Shown: one piece after another, positions 48,711-60,235 of the stretch
Numbering within the stretch: the first letter of the stretch is position 1
How the letters are laid out: each line of letters starts with the position of its first letter
NCBI RefSeq assembly: GCF_963678635.1
Contig: NC_087062.1
Span: forward strand, 95,721,705 to 95,785,704
Direction: 5' to 3'
DNA length: 64,000 bases
From: Symsagittifera roscoffensis
Lineage: Eukaryota; Xenacoelomorpha; Acoela; Convolutidae
Position numbers and translations under genes: made by a program
Notes under the pieces: generated by a model
Seen by the model: the letters and a program-made list of their open reading frames with translations, nothing else
Told to the model about the DNA's origin: nothing
The model's database searches: none

Positions 48711-49310
48711 CAAGCGGTAAACCGCAGTGTAAAAATGTGACACAAAAAAGAACAAGACTCCTCGTATCAGGGCGAGGCCCTGAATGTTCCGACTGCCTTT
48801 TAAGGTCTATGGAGCAGTATTAACAATAAAAATTAATGTATAAAAAAATAACATGAAAAATTAAATTAAAAAAAAATGATTATTGTTCCGAGTTTCGATG
48901 CGAAAGTAACGGAATATTTTTGCTCGGGGTGGGTTTTTTTTCTTCAGACAAATTTTGATTTTTTAACTAGCCATTTTTGACGGCATTTTTTAAATCACTC
49001 GAAAGGTATTGTTGTCTTGAGCTCAAATTTGGAAGAATATTTCACCTGTGATCATTTTTCGTAAAGTTATTGCCATTTTGGGACAATTAACGCGCGATAT
49101 AGTTCGCGCTATTAACGCAAAAGCGAGATTTAATCCGTCTTAGAAATTGTTGCTAATTGGTTGAAAGAAGCTTATTTGCCATAATTGATTTGTTACAAGG
49201 AGCAAAAACTATTCTTTTAAATTTTATATGGCGTGTGGGGTGATGATTTTCATTAAAAAATTCAAATTTTAGAAAAAAAAAAGTTCATAATATTATTTTA
49301 CATTTAATTT
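48710..49310 (+). repeat. Family F element, plus copy 2
   Basis: Closest relative of the copy at 43,260, including the taacgcgcgatatagttcgc palindrome near 49,090. Confidence 0.7.
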
Positions 49311-49319
49311 TTTGTCTCC

Positions 49320-49940
49320 CTGGATGTCTATAGACATCTTGAAAACATTGATATTGGCTTCCTTAAAGCAGTTCACATTTGAATAAAAATTAATCGTTTC
49401 TTTATAAAAAGACAAAGTATTAACAATCAGCATTGTCATCTGTCAACCTCAAACAAAATACGTTGCCAAAAAAATGCTACCGAAATGATAGAAAAACTAC
49501 CCCCACGGAAAATTCTCCTGTCAAATTGTATTCAATGTCGACTATTTAGGCTCACGACAATATCACTACTAATCTACATTCGTTCGCCAAATTAACAAAA
49601 ACAGGAAGCTGGCTAATTGGTCGTTTTCTAATCAGCGCAGGGGTGACTAATTTTCATTTTACGGCTCCGACACATCATCAGACAGAGCTCTAACGTTTGC
49701 AACTTGCCTGCTCTTGGTCTTCATTATCATCCTGATGTTTGGCCAATGTCATGGAACGTTTACGGTAGCATCAGATGTTTTAAATGAAAAAAAAAAATTC
49801 ACAGCAAAACTGAAGTTAACTTGATACGTTTTACTTATCCATTGCTTTAAACGAACAACAAGTAACGTACCAAACCTTCCAGCAGCCTTTAACTAAAATT
49901 CAATTCGGCTTTTTTATTTTGACCAAGCGGTATGCCGCAG
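49320..49940 (+). repeat. Duplicated modules B+C, further copy
   Basis: Very similar to 42,640-43,250. Confidence 0.7.
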
Positions 49941-49969
49941 TGTACAAAAAATGGGACACAAAACAGAAC

Positions 49970-50840
49970 AACACTCCTCGTATCAGGACGAGGCCCTGAA
50001 TGTTCCGACTGCCTTTTAATGTCTATGGAGCAGTATTAACATGAAAAATTAAATGTATAAAAAATAACATGAAAAATAAAATTTAAAAAATGATTATTGT
50101 TCGATGCGAAGGTTTTGATGCGAAGGTAACGGAATATTTGTGCTCGGGTGGGTTTTTTTTCTTCAGACAAATTTTGATTTTTTAACTAGCCATTTTTGAT
50201 GGCGTTTTTTAAATCATTCGAAAGGTATTGTTGTCTTGAGCTCAAATTTGGAAAGATATTTTACCTGTGATAATTTTTTGTAAAGTTATTGCCATTTTGG
50301 GACAATTAAATTTATTTACTGTTAAATAAATTTATTACATTCAATTTTTTTAATGTTATTACTGCTCTATAAACCTCAAAGGCAGTCGGAACATTCAGGG
50401 CTTCGCCCTGACAAGTGCAGTCTTGTTTTTTAAATTTAAAATTTTTACGAAAATCATCCCCCACACGCCATATAAAGTACAAAGTGATAAATTTCGCTCC
50501 TAGTAACAATTCAATTATGCCAAATAAGCTTCCTTCAACCAATTTGGAACAATTTCTAAGACGGATTAAACCTCCGCTCGCGCGTTAATAGCGCGATATA
50601 CATATTGCGCGTTATTTGTCCCAAATTGCCCAAAATGGCAATCTTTAAACCCCCATAACTTTACAAAAAATGATCACAGGTGAAATATCTTTTCAAATTT
50701 AAGCTCAGGACAGCAATACCTTTTGATTGATATAAATAATCCTGTCAAAAATGGCTAGTTAAAAAGTGGAAAACTGTCTGAAGAAAAAAAACCACCCCGA
50801 GCACAAATATTCCGTTACTTTCGTTACGAAAGTCGGAACA
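49970..50840. repeat. Head-to-head family F pair forming a large inverted repeat
   Basis: A plus copy (49,970-50,310) faces an inverted copy (50,330-50,835). The inverted copy carries the compensated hairpin cagggcttcgccctg and ends cgaaagtcggaac. Together they could form a cruciform with arms of about 300 bp. Confidence 0.75.
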
Positions 50841-50996
50841 AAAACCAAGTTAAATATCAATTTTACCTTAATGTGAAAAGACTCATGTATCTCGAAGTCC
50901 AATAGAAGATTCGGGTTCGAACACCAGCGAAGAGAAGAGTTGTCGGAATTTCAGCAATTATGATATTATTGTTCCGATGCCAGATGGTCGAAGAGT

Positions 50997-51350
50997 GGGG
51001 CCACAAAAACTGCGGTAGCCGACTGGAATCAAGGACTAATAAGGCTTTGGAAAGATTGAATGGCAATTTCAACATAGACGAACAGAGACTCATGGCTGGA
51101 AAAGAGACTTAAAAAACGAGAGCTAAGTATGTGAATGCGAATAACACTCAAATACCAGCATTGAAATTCACAAGAACTAGATAATTTGTGTAAGCTATTG
51201 TTCAATTAACTTAAAATGCATAAGGTTTGATATTCGTGTCTATCTCGTTAGTCTTTTAACTTTGTTTGTCTAGATAAACTGGACTATTTGTAATAAAAGT
51301 TTGTTCTTTTTCTCTTATCTTTTGTTCTTTTCTGAGTCTCTGGCTGAAAC
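50997..51350 (+). other. Insertion in module D, possible gene fragment
   Basis: Absent from the other module D copies. On the plus strand about 35 codons ending near LERLNGNFNIDEQRLMAG are followed by one stop, then 17 more codons to a taa. An aataaa signal follows at about 51,292. This could be the 3' end of a retrocopy or transposon gene. I do not recognise the protein. Confidence 0.4.
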
Positions 51351-52419
51351 GTTTCAATTATTTGGGCGGAAAAGTCTCATTACGATTTTTGCAAAAAAAT
51401 TTGTTCCATAGGTGCCAACATCGCCGCCTTATCTCGGCAACTTGACTTTGCGTGGAAAAAATCGAAGTACCTTCCGACCTTTAGTGATCGGAACACAAGC
51501 GAAGGCCATTGAACTGCACAAAATATGGTCTATAGATAATGATGTTTTTAACTTTTATTCACTCGAAAAATAAAACCCTATTATACAAAACCGTATACCC
51601 ATATTCGGAATACGACTCAAAGAAAACCAAATCCAATGCTTTTGACAAAAAAAAACTTAAAGCAAAAATGAAGCACAAGTTTCAGATAATTACCAAGAAC
51701 TAACCTCAGACAATTGCTCAGCTTTCGAACACTTTTCGCAAAAAATATCAACTAGATTTGTCAAACATTGGACATCAAACCGTGATTGTCAAAACTACAC
51801 ACAAGTCATTTCTTTTAAGAACATGCCTATTTTATCAATATGATAGTTGTAGAAGTTACTTCACATAGAGACGAAGGGGTGCTTCACAACACTTGCGATA
51901 CAATACAACAAAGTCACCCGATCTAAAAAAAAACTACTTTCACCAAAATGAATAAAGCTAGTTTTGAAAAAAAAAGATATTCCAAGCCAGTAGAATGCGA
52001 AATAAGCATCCAAAGAAAATTTAAAAAAGTAACAAAGCTTTAGAACTGAGAAAATAGAACTGAGCAGAAAGCCGAAAAAAGTTCAAAAAACCTTAGAAAC
52101 TAATTGAACAAAGAAGGAGAAAAAAGAAAGGAGGAAAACAAAAAAAATCTAGTTTTCAAATTACAACCAACAAAAAGCAAAATTGGAATAGGATGGACAA
52201 TTAAAAAGCTGATGTGCTCAAAATATGCCTGTTGCAGTATTTCAACAGAGGCGACGAAGAGATGAGCCCTGTGAACAAAGATATTTACAGAGAAAAAAAC
52301 TAGTACCCTGTTGCAACACACTTGCTACCGCAAACGTAGAAAACAGCCAAACTCTTAAATTTTACTTTGAAAGAACGTACAGAAAATGCAGATAAGCCGA
52401 TAGGTTGACAGAAAATGAG

Positions 52420-53010
52420 CCCAAAAATATTAAGCCAAAAATCTTTTATAAAGATATAAAAACATACAGAGGCAAAACCGAGCATCGACCTAGGAAATTC
52501 CTGTAGAACCGAAAACATAAATGTTGTCATGAAAACCTTAAAGCTATAATTTCTGATCCTAAGATTTTAAACATTTTGTCCTATCCATAAGGAAGCATAA
52601 AAATTGTGTTTACCTCCAAATTAGGCCACGAAATTGATAAAAGATGAGTCGAGATCATTTGGGGCAGATAGAAGTATTAGAGCGAAAAAAAGAGAAAAAA
52701 TACGAAGTCAAGTAAGCAAAAATACGATGTGACAACTAAGCCGACAAATTGAAAACAGACAAATCATTGGCTGACAATTTTTTGAAACGAAATATTTCCC
52801 GTTTGAATAAGAACAGGTCATGTCAGCTTCAAACGCCGGACCTTTGCCGTCCCAAGCGTACTCGTTACCTCCAGACCAAGTGTGCCATAGACGCAAAAAC
52901 AATAAATTCATTATAAACAACCTAAATTTAGCTTTTATTAAATCTTAACGAAGTTCTCCATTGGAAAAGAAGTCTATTTCCGATTGCAATACCCTTGCTT
53001 ATCGCAAGGG
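52420..53010 (-). repeat. tRNA-like interspersed repeat, copy E
   Basis: Body, tRNA-like head (52,815-52,885) and hairpin ccttgcttatcgcaagg (52,992-53,008) in the usual order. Confidence 0.65.
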
Positions 53011-53199
53011 TAAAAAATGGGAGCTATGAAGATACGGCACAGCTAGAAGCCCGTTATCTGAATCGCTGATAAAAATAGAAAACGGATACGAGCTTGGCAT
53101 AACTTCAGTAGAAATGAGGGAACGGATTTTAGCATTAAAAAAAATATAGGTCTTTCAGCAGACTTTGAGTGACAGCTTTGTGAAGGCAGCAAAAATTGA

Positions 53200-54080
53200 C
53201 GCATAATTGATTGACTGAATTAAACACGGCGCGTAATCTGAGTTTGAACTTCCCTACTTAAGACAATTACCTCAGTTTGTCAACAAAACTGTTGGCAAAA
53301 CATACTGTTTTAGCAGCAAGTACTGATTTACACGCCCCATTCTTTTCGTTTCGGATTTGAGCGGAGCGAGCAAGCGGTAGCCACTTGCCAAAACGCGTTT
53401 GAAGTTGGCGTTTTGACTGGATAACTCAGTTTTTTTGAGTCTGCCAAAAAACCATGCCTGCTGAAAAAATCAGTTTGCTAAAAAAAAACCTAGCCCCAAA
53501 TTAAGGAAACCGAAAAAAAAAACGAATTATTTCCAACTTATTCCCTTCGTAGCAATGTTTAGTTTTCCATTTTATTTTCATGTAATGTTACTGAATGCGT
53601 AACTTACTGATTACTCAAAAGTTACAAATGCATTCGTAACAGATTCTTTTTTCATCATTACACGTGTTTTTTGACATTACACGTGCTCTTTACGTTTTCT
53701 AATGAAAATCAAACATTGTGAATGGAAAAAAGCAAAAACTCGCGACAAAAAAATTCAAAAAACCCACTCCTATATGATTACAATGTTCAAAATCGTGTAC
53801 AATAGTTAAAAACGTAGCGGCCACATTTACGCCAGCTCGCATTGATGATCTGTGGAAAAATAAAACGAGGGGAAACTAAGCCGAATATTTAAGAAAAAAA
53901 TCTGATATATGTATTTTCACAATTTCAACTGTTACGGTCCATTAAATTGAAAATAATCAGTTCATAAAGCTGAATTATGGAGCAATAAATAGAAAACAAC
54001 TATGTTTATGAAATCTACAGTAGAAAGTACTTAATCTAAACTATAATGACTGATGTTAGAAGGCATGTTTGGAATGATTT
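53200..54080. other. 3' flank of the CFAP20DC-like gene
   Basis: No gene recognised. A ttttatt string at 53,570 is a possible minus-strand aataaa polyadenylation signal about 500 bp past the stop; I cannot confirm it is used. Confidence 0.35.
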
Positions 54081-55919
54081 TCAGGTACGCAGTTCATAGT
54101 ATTTATTAGTGACTGGGTCAAAGTAACAGTTCAAGTCCGGGTCGTAGATTAACTCTAGTTCCTCGTCCGGTTCACTGTTCACGTTCGAAGAGTCCCTTTC
54201 TCTTTCTCTGTTTTCCATTTCTGATTCTTCTAGCTGCTCATTTTGTAGCATCAACGGAGGACTTGATCTCATTGCATTGTTGTTCCTCCCTAATCTAAAG
54301 TTCTCCAAAGAGGGCAACTGGTACGATGCTTCGTCATAATTATGGTTATTCGCTCTCGCCATTGCGTTAAGCTGAGTTGATTTATTGCTGTTTAAGTAGT
54401 CTAGCCTAGACGACAAATTGTACTTGCTTGATTGCATGCTCAAGTCTTCTAAAGCTGAGAGGGGGTTGTGTATGTCTGTATCTCCATCTTGGTAATGGGG
54501 ATCTAAAATAGAGTTTAACATGCTCTGTTCCACTGATGAGGCACTGCGACCAGTGTCCGGTGGAGCGTAATTCCTCCAGTCGTAGTCCGAAGGAGTGTGC
54601 ACATTTGTCCTGGCTGTTATTTCGCCTGATTCTCTCTCCTTTTCCACCATGTTTTCTTTCTCGTCGTCTAAACCGTCGTCGGCCAGATGAACGTTCCTCT
54701 TATTTCTTTCGTTTTCTCCACTTTGTAGTTTGAACGCATCTGAAAACTTCTTTGAAATTTGTGGAACTGATTTTCCCTCTTTTGCAGGACTATAAGTGTC
54801 TTTGGCACTTTGGACCACATTATTTGCTTCAAATGGCGAGACAGGTTTGACAGACGGTGACTCTGGAACAGGAGCTACTCGGGGCATAGAGGAGAACGTG
54901 AACAAGCCGTGATCTGAAACAGGCGGTTCCGGCACCGGAGCTTCTGGAACCTTGCTGGCGTTGTCAGGAGACGCACTAGGCTTCGGTTCTTTCTCGTTGC
55001 TATAAACTCGAGCTCTTATTCTGCTGCTACTTTTCCCACTTTTCGAGGGAGCGGGCGGTTGAGGGTTTACGGAACAATGATTTGGTCTCTTTCCGACAGG
55101 AGCAGAGGAGATTCCATGTCGGCCTGATATATTCAGCTCTTCGCTTCCATGACTACTAACCAATGATTCAAAAGAACCATTTTTAATTGCCTCACTTTTT
55201 ATTAATTCTTTATTTGGTGCAACCGCTTTGATGTTGTTTGCTGATTGGTTTAACTTCTTTGGTGCACTATGTATTATTCGTTGCGACGATAGCAAAATTC
55301 CTTCGTAACATTCGAAATTAATAAGTTTAGTTTCGTATTTGACTCCGAATGGAAACTCAGCGGCTTTTGGCAAATCTGAAGCACAGTTCACATCCCGAAC
55401 GGTGAATATTCGCCTTACTTTGCATTTCGAGCTAACTGTCAGTGAGTCCAAGAATTTGAAAGAATGTCCAGGGTATAAGCCAGATGTCAACGTAAGCAGG
55501 TCAATATTTATCATGAACCATGAATTTCTAGGTACATTTTTCAATGGCAACTTCGTATGCAGAGGAGTAATTGCTGACACTTTGTGAGCAGTTGCAAAAC
55601 TGAGACGTCTTTTCGAGTTAGCTTGGTCGAAAATAGTTACATCAACGGTTAGTTCCGATGACTGTGATATGTTAAGTTGAAGACACAAAATAGACTGTAC
55701 AATTTTTAATGATGCAGATTTCTCGCTCGGAATGTTGAGGCAAGGCACGGATCCTGTTTTGGAAGTTAAAATGAAAACATTTCCTTTCACGTCCCGCTCG
55801 TAAGACCGCGTTAGCTGGCACCTTGAGTTCGATTTTATAGAGGTCGGAACTGCGACATTTCCCTGAGCAACCAAAATATCTACAGCAGCCCCACCTTGGA
55901 ACGTATCGCCAAACATCAC
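54081..55919 (-). CDS. CFAP20DC: CFAP20-domain protein, CFAP20DC (C3orf67)-like
   Basis: A 612-residue protein read without interruption. Residues 1-175 form a CFAP20/DUF667 domain: the start DTFQGGAAVDIL, the middle NSWFMINIDLLTLTSG and the end CKVRRIFTVRD align by eye with CFAP20, the axonemal doublet-microtubule protein. Residues 230-560 are Ser/Pro/Asn-rich and likely disordered. The last 20 residues hold the compact motif LNCYFDPVTNKYYEL, which I associate with the vertebrate C3orf67/CFAP20DC C-terminus. By family the protein is likely ciliary or flagellar; its exact role is unknown. Two ATG codons head the frame (MMFG); either could start. Vertebrate orthologues are spread over many exons, whereas this copy has none in its coding part. 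Its upstream flank is the breakpoint of the CDIPT tandem duplication. The alternative is another CFAP20-family member such as a WDR90 relative, but no WD repeats are present. Confidence 0.8.
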   Translation of the reverse strand: MMFGDTFQGGAAVDILVAQGNVAVPTSIKSNSRCQLTRSYERDVKGNVFILTSKTGSVPCLNIPSEKSASLKIVQSILCLQLNISQSSELTVDVTIFDQANSKRRLSFATAHKVSAITPLHTKLPLKNVPRNSWFMINIDLLTLTSGLYPGHSFKFLDSLTVSSKCKVRRIFTVRDVNCASDLPKAAEFPFGVKYETKLINFECYEGILLSSQRIIHSAPKKLNQSANNIKAVAPNKELIKSEAIKNGSFESLVSSHGSEELNISGRHGISSAPVGKRPNHCSVNPQPPAPSKSGKSSSRIRARVYSNEKEPKPSASPDNASKVPEAPVPEPPVSDHGLFTFSSMPRVAPVPESPSVKPVSPFEANNVVQSAKDTYSPAKEGKSVPQISKKFSDAFKLQSGENERNKRNVHLADDGLDDEKENMVEKERESGEITARTNVHTPSDYDWRNYAPPDTGRSASSVEQSMLNSILDPHYQDGDTDIHNPLSALEDLSMQSSKYNLSSRLDYLNSNKSTQLNAMARANNHNYDEASYQLPSLENFRLGRNNNAMRSSPPLMLQNEQLEESEMENRERERDSSNVNSEPDEELELIYDPDLNCYFDPVTNKYYELRT

Positions 55920-56379
55920 ATGTTACACTAGAGGCGAGACATTTTACTTCTAAAAAAGACGCATAGCAAAAATTGAGTGAGTTAAGCCTGACAGCTGATT
56001 AGCAACGCTACGTGTTTACTAAAAGGAGTTGAATCTTTTTTCATAACAAATTTTTCTTTTCATTTAACATTTTACATATACTTCAAAAAAAATTCCAATT
56101 CCAATTATACATTTATCACTGAGTGGGGCAGGTAAACATTCACAAGTGATTACAAAAAACGAATGTCGCTTGCTGTGCGAGTAGTTTAGAATATTCCGAC
56201 ACAGTTATCTAGGTAAAGCAATTTAAAAACACAGAGGCAAAGCTGAGCTTCGCTCACTCGCGATACAAAACAAAAAATGAAGAAAAAAAAATCGAAAATG
56301 TCGAACAAAATCTATCGAAATGAATCAGGCTAGTTTTGAAACAAAAGCATGCCAAGACAATAGAATGTGAAATTAGCAT

Positions 56380-57150
56380 CGGAAGTATGCGTACCCAGCG
56401 GTAACAAACCCAAAAAAATACCTAGTCAGAAACCCTTTAAGCCGAAAAAAAGAAAAGTTAATAAGTCCCCCTCACCCTCAAAACACCGAAACCTTTTTTG
56501 CTCGTCGAGAAGCGCAATATGAGGCCAATAAGCTGATTTATAAAGGCCGAAACCTATCAAGCAGGAAAAAAATGAACAAAAAAGCCGAAAAAAAACGTTC
56601 TCATGAACAATAATTTCTATTAACATTTTTAGCATTTTGTGCAATCCAGAGGCTAGCATCAAAAAATGTTTCCGCTGAAACGACTCGAAATTAAGTCATC
56701 TGGCCTATAAAAAGTAGGCCGAAATCATTTGGGCGAAATAAAGTTTTTAAGCGAAAAGAAAACAAAAAAAAAACAAAATATACGAAGTCAAGTTTAGTAA
56801 AATTTATAACAAACAGAAGAGGTACATCAGAACACTAACAGCAACCATAATAAAAAAAAATTCTAGAATATGGCAGAACATTTGCCGATAAAAAAAAAGC
56901 AGACAAAAATTAGCCGGCAATTTTTTTGAAACGGACTATTTCTCGTTAAACAAGGTCCTGTCAGATTCGAACCCATTTGCCGTCCCAGGTGCATTCATTA
57001 ACTTCGGACTAAGTTTGCCGGCGACGCAAGAAAAACTGGAATTCATTATGAACTGAAACTTAACTTTTTTGACCATTCAGTGAACAAATTTTTTTATGGG
57101 AATAAGACCAGTACCCGATTGCAATAACCTTGCTTATCGCAAGGGTTTAT
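56380..57150 (-). repeat. tRNA-like interspersed repeat, copy F
   Basis: Full-looking copy: 'aagccgaaaaa' body, tRNA-like head with gggttcgaatct (56,965) and hairpin ccttgcttatcgcaagg at 57,128-57,144. It lies inside duplication unit 1. Confidence 0.65.
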
Positions 57151-57404
57151 ATAGAAAATTAAAGTTCTTTAACTTTTTTACGGTCCGGATTTGAAAAAAT
57201 AACTACCCCTAAAGTACTCTGTTAATATCGAATTTCATCAGTCTCTATTGAGTTGAAACTTAGATGACACTTCATGATTTTGGTCGGATATATTTCACAA
57301 CAGAGCAATTTAAAAAAAAGAGTAAAAATAGCACGTAAACTGAAACATAATGAAAACTATAGTGCGACCGTTATATAATTCCAACTATTAATTTTTAATG
57401 CCTC

Positions 57405-57983
57405 TTATGATTCTTTTGATCTATCTGAAGCGTCTATTTTAGCCACATTTACAGAAGCAACTACTAAATGCAGCAAACTGATGCTCGACTTGGCGAACCA
57501 GACGGGACAAGAAAGATAGAATATGAAGCGGAATAGTGACATGTTCACTGCACTCAACATGGGACCTTGAGTGAATGCCATCAAGTAGAGCATGCTGTAG
57601 AACAACTCGTTGCCAGCACACATAAAAAAACAGAACTGGTTTGGAAGTGTAGTACAATTTGAGAATTGGGTTGCCTTCCAGAGATATTGCTTTGTGGGAG
57701 GCATTTCCACTGATTGTTGAGACGTGAAGGTGCATCCAGTGCGATACAATGTCCAACGCCATGCTCATTTGAAACACAACTGTATATTTTGGGTAGAGTA
57801 CGCATAAACCCATCATTATACATGCTGTAGATGCCCTGTCTGTTAGCATATCTAACAGAGCACCAAATTTTGACGACTGGCCTAGAGCTCTCGCTGCATG
57901 TCCATCCAGCGCATCCAGCAACTGACTAAGCAGGTAACAACATACTGTTATGTAGTGATTATGTAACATTGTACAGCATGATT
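57405..57983 (-). pseudogene. CDIPT: Truncated, frameshifted CDIPT copy
   Basis: Near-identical to codons 29-217 of the CDIPT gene at 59,479. It lacks the first 28 or so codons because the duplication ends inside the gene. An extra A in the run at 57,624-57,630 (seven instead of six) shifts the frame after residue SKPVLFF. The catalytic DALDGHAAR motif is still present. Probably not functional, though a start at the internal Met of MLHNH cannot be excluded. Confidence 0.9.
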
Positions 57984-57987
57984 ATGT

Positions 57988-60054
57988 AACATCACATGTT
58001 ACACTAGAGGCGAGACATTTTACTTCTAAAAAAGACGCATAGCAAAAATTGAGTGAGTTAAACCTGACAGCTGATTAGCAACGCTACGTGTTTACTAAAA
58101 GGAGTTGAATCTTTTTTCATAACAAATTTTTCTTTTCATTTAACATTTTACATATACTTCAAAAAAAATTCCAATTCCAATTATACATTTATCACTGAGT
58201 GGGGCAGGTAAACATTCACAAGTGATTACAAAAAACGAATGTCGCTTGCTGTGCGAGTAGTTTAGAATATTCCGACACAGTTATCTAGGTAAAGCAATTT
58301 AAAAACACAGAGGCAAAGCTGAGCTTCGCTCACTCGCGATACAAAACAAAAAATGAAGAAAAAAAAATCGAAAATGTCGAACAAAATCTATCGAAATGAA
58401 TCAGGCTAGTTTTGAAACAAAAGCATGCCAAGACAATAGAATGTGAAATTAGCATCGGAAGTATGCGTACCCAGCGGTAACAAACCCAAAAAAATACCTA
58501 GTCAGAAACCCTTTAAGCCGAAAAAAAGAAAAGTTAATAAGTCCCCCTCACCCTCAAAACACCGAAACCTTTTTTGCTCGTCGAGAAGCGCAATATGAGG
58601 CCAATAAGCTGATTTATAAAGGCCGAAACCTATCAAGCAGGAAAAAAATGAACAAAAAAGCCGAAAAAAAAACGTTCTCATGAACAATAATTTCTATTAA
58701 CATTTTTAGCATTTTGTGCAATCCAGAGGCTAGCATCAAAAAATGTTTCCGCTGAAACGACTCGAAATTAAGTCATCTGGCCTATAAAAAGTAGGCCGAA
58801 ATCATTTGGGCGAAATAAAGTTTTTAAGCGAAAAGAAAACAAAAAAAAACAAAATATACGAAGTCAAGTTTAGTAAAATTTATAACAAACAGAAGAGGTA
58901 CATCAGAACACTAACAGCAACCATAATAAAAAAAATTCTAGAATATGGCAGAACATTTGCCGATAAAAAAAAAGCAGACAAAAATTAGCCGGCAATTTTT
59001 TTGAAACGGACTATTTCTCGTTAAACAAGGTCCTGTCAGATTCGAACCCATTTGCCGTCCCAGGTGCATTCATTAACTTCGGACTAAGTTTGCCGGCGAC
59101 GCAAGAAAAACTGGAATTCATTATGAACTGAAACTTAACTTTTTTGACCATTCAGTGAACAAATTTTTTTATGGGAATAAGACCAGTACCCGATTGCAAT
59201 AACCTTGCTTATCGCAAGGGTTTATATAGAAAATTAAAGTTCTTTAACTTTTTTACGGTCCGGATTTGAAAAAATAACTACCCCTAAATAACTCTGTTAA
59301 TATCGAATTTCATCAGTCTCTATTGAGTTGAAACTTAGATGACACTTCATGATTTTGGTCGGATATATTTCACAACAGAGCAATTTAAAAAAAGAGTAAA
59401 AATAGCACGTAAACTGAAACATAATGAAAACTATAGTGCGACCGTTATATAATTCCAACTATTAATTTTTAATGCCTCTTATGATTCTTTTGATCTATCT
59501 GAAGCGTCTATTTTAGCCACATTTACAGAAGCAACTACTAAATGCAGCAAACTGATGCTCGACTTGGCGAACCAGACGGGACAAGAAAGATAGAATATGA
59601 AGCGGAATAGTGACATGTTCACTCCACTCAACATGGGACCTTGAGTGAATGCCATCAAGTAGAGCATGCTGTAGAACAACTCGTTGCCAGCACACATAAA
59701 AAACAGAACTGGTTTGGAAGTGTAGTACAATTTGAGAATTGGGTTGCCTTCCAGAGATATTGCTTTGTGGGAGGCATTTCCACTGATTGTTGAGACGTGA
59801 AGGTGCATCCAGTGCGATACAATGTCCAACGCCATGCTCATTTGAAACACAACTGTATATTTTGGGTAGAGTACGCATAAACCCATCATTATACATGCTG
59901 TAGATGCCCTGTCTGTTAGCATATCTAACAGAGCACCAAATTTTGACGACTGGCCTAGAGCTCTCGCTGCATGTCCATCCAGCGCATCCAGCAACTGACT
60001 AAGCAGGTAACAACATACTGTTATGTAGTGATTATGTAACATTGTACAGCATGA
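57988..60054. repeat. 2.07-kb tandem duplication, unit 2
   Basis: Ancestral-looking unit, because it runs on continuously into the intact 5' end of CDIPT. The unit 1/unit 2 junction at 57,979-57,990 reads gattatgtaac, copying a string 31 bp upstream. Confidence 0.92.
58450..59225 (-). repeat. tRNA-like interspersed repeat, copy G
   Basis: Duplicate of copy F; head at 59,035-59,095, hairpin at 59,203-59,219. Confidence 0.65.
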
Positions 60055-60132
60055 TATGACCAGCAATAATATCCTGATGTAGCCGATTAGATTTGGCACG
60101 AAGAGCAATACTGTAGCAGCTGTGCAAGCCAT
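59479..60132 (-). CDS. CDIPT: CDP-diacylglycerol--inositol 3-phosphatidyltransferase (PI synthase)
   Basis: Integral ER membrane enzyme that joins CDP-diacylglycerol and myo-inositol to make phosphatidylinositol. The 217 residues match the usual 210-220 of animal CDIPT from end to end. The CDP-alcohol phosphotransferase signature D-x2-DG-x2-AR-x8-G-x3-D-x3-D is complete at residues 49-74 (Asp49, Asp52, Asp70, Asp74). FVPNLIGYIR (11-20) begins the first membrane segment, and SGNASHKAISLEGNP, FMCAGNELFY and the DASDR tail are family landmarks. The coding part has no intron. Seven bases before the ATG is tttttag, which could be a splice acceptor for a 5' UTR intron or leader. Same strand as CFAP20DC, which lies downstream past the duplicated block. 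Confidence 0.95.
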   Translation of the reverse strand: MACTAATVLLFVPNLIGYIRILLLVISCCTMLHNHYITVCCYLLSQLLDALDGHAARALGQSSKFGALLDMLTDRASTACIMMGLCVLYPKYTVVFQMSMALDIVSHWMHLHVSTISGNASHKAISLEGNPILKLYYTSKPVLFFMCAGNELFYSMLYLMAFTQGPMLSGVNMSLFRFIFYLSCPVWFAKSSISLLHLVVASVNVAKIDASDRSKES

Positions 60133-60235
60133 TTTGAATCTAAAAATTGTTCTCCCATTACTAGTTACATTAAAAAAGAGGATCTGATAGTTTCAAGAGC
60201 GTCTCGACACCGAGCGTAAAACTTGGCCAAAAAAT
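60133..60235. other. CDIPT 5' flank
   Basis: Short interval before the next tandem repeat. No promoter element that I can support. Confidence 0.35.

Larger units (their letters stand above)
50840..53200 (+). repeat. Duplicated modules D+E, copy 3
   Basis: Matches 38,870-42,115 in order. It is interrupted by about 350 bp of unrelated sequence at 50,997-51,350. Confidence 0.75.
55912..57987. repeat. 2.07-kb tandem duplication, unit 1
   Basis: Starts at 'aacatcacatgttacacta' directly upstream of the CFAP20DC start and runs into the truncated CDIPT copy. It corresponds to unit 2 with an offset of about 2,076 bp and very few differences, mostly in A-run length. Confidence 0.92.
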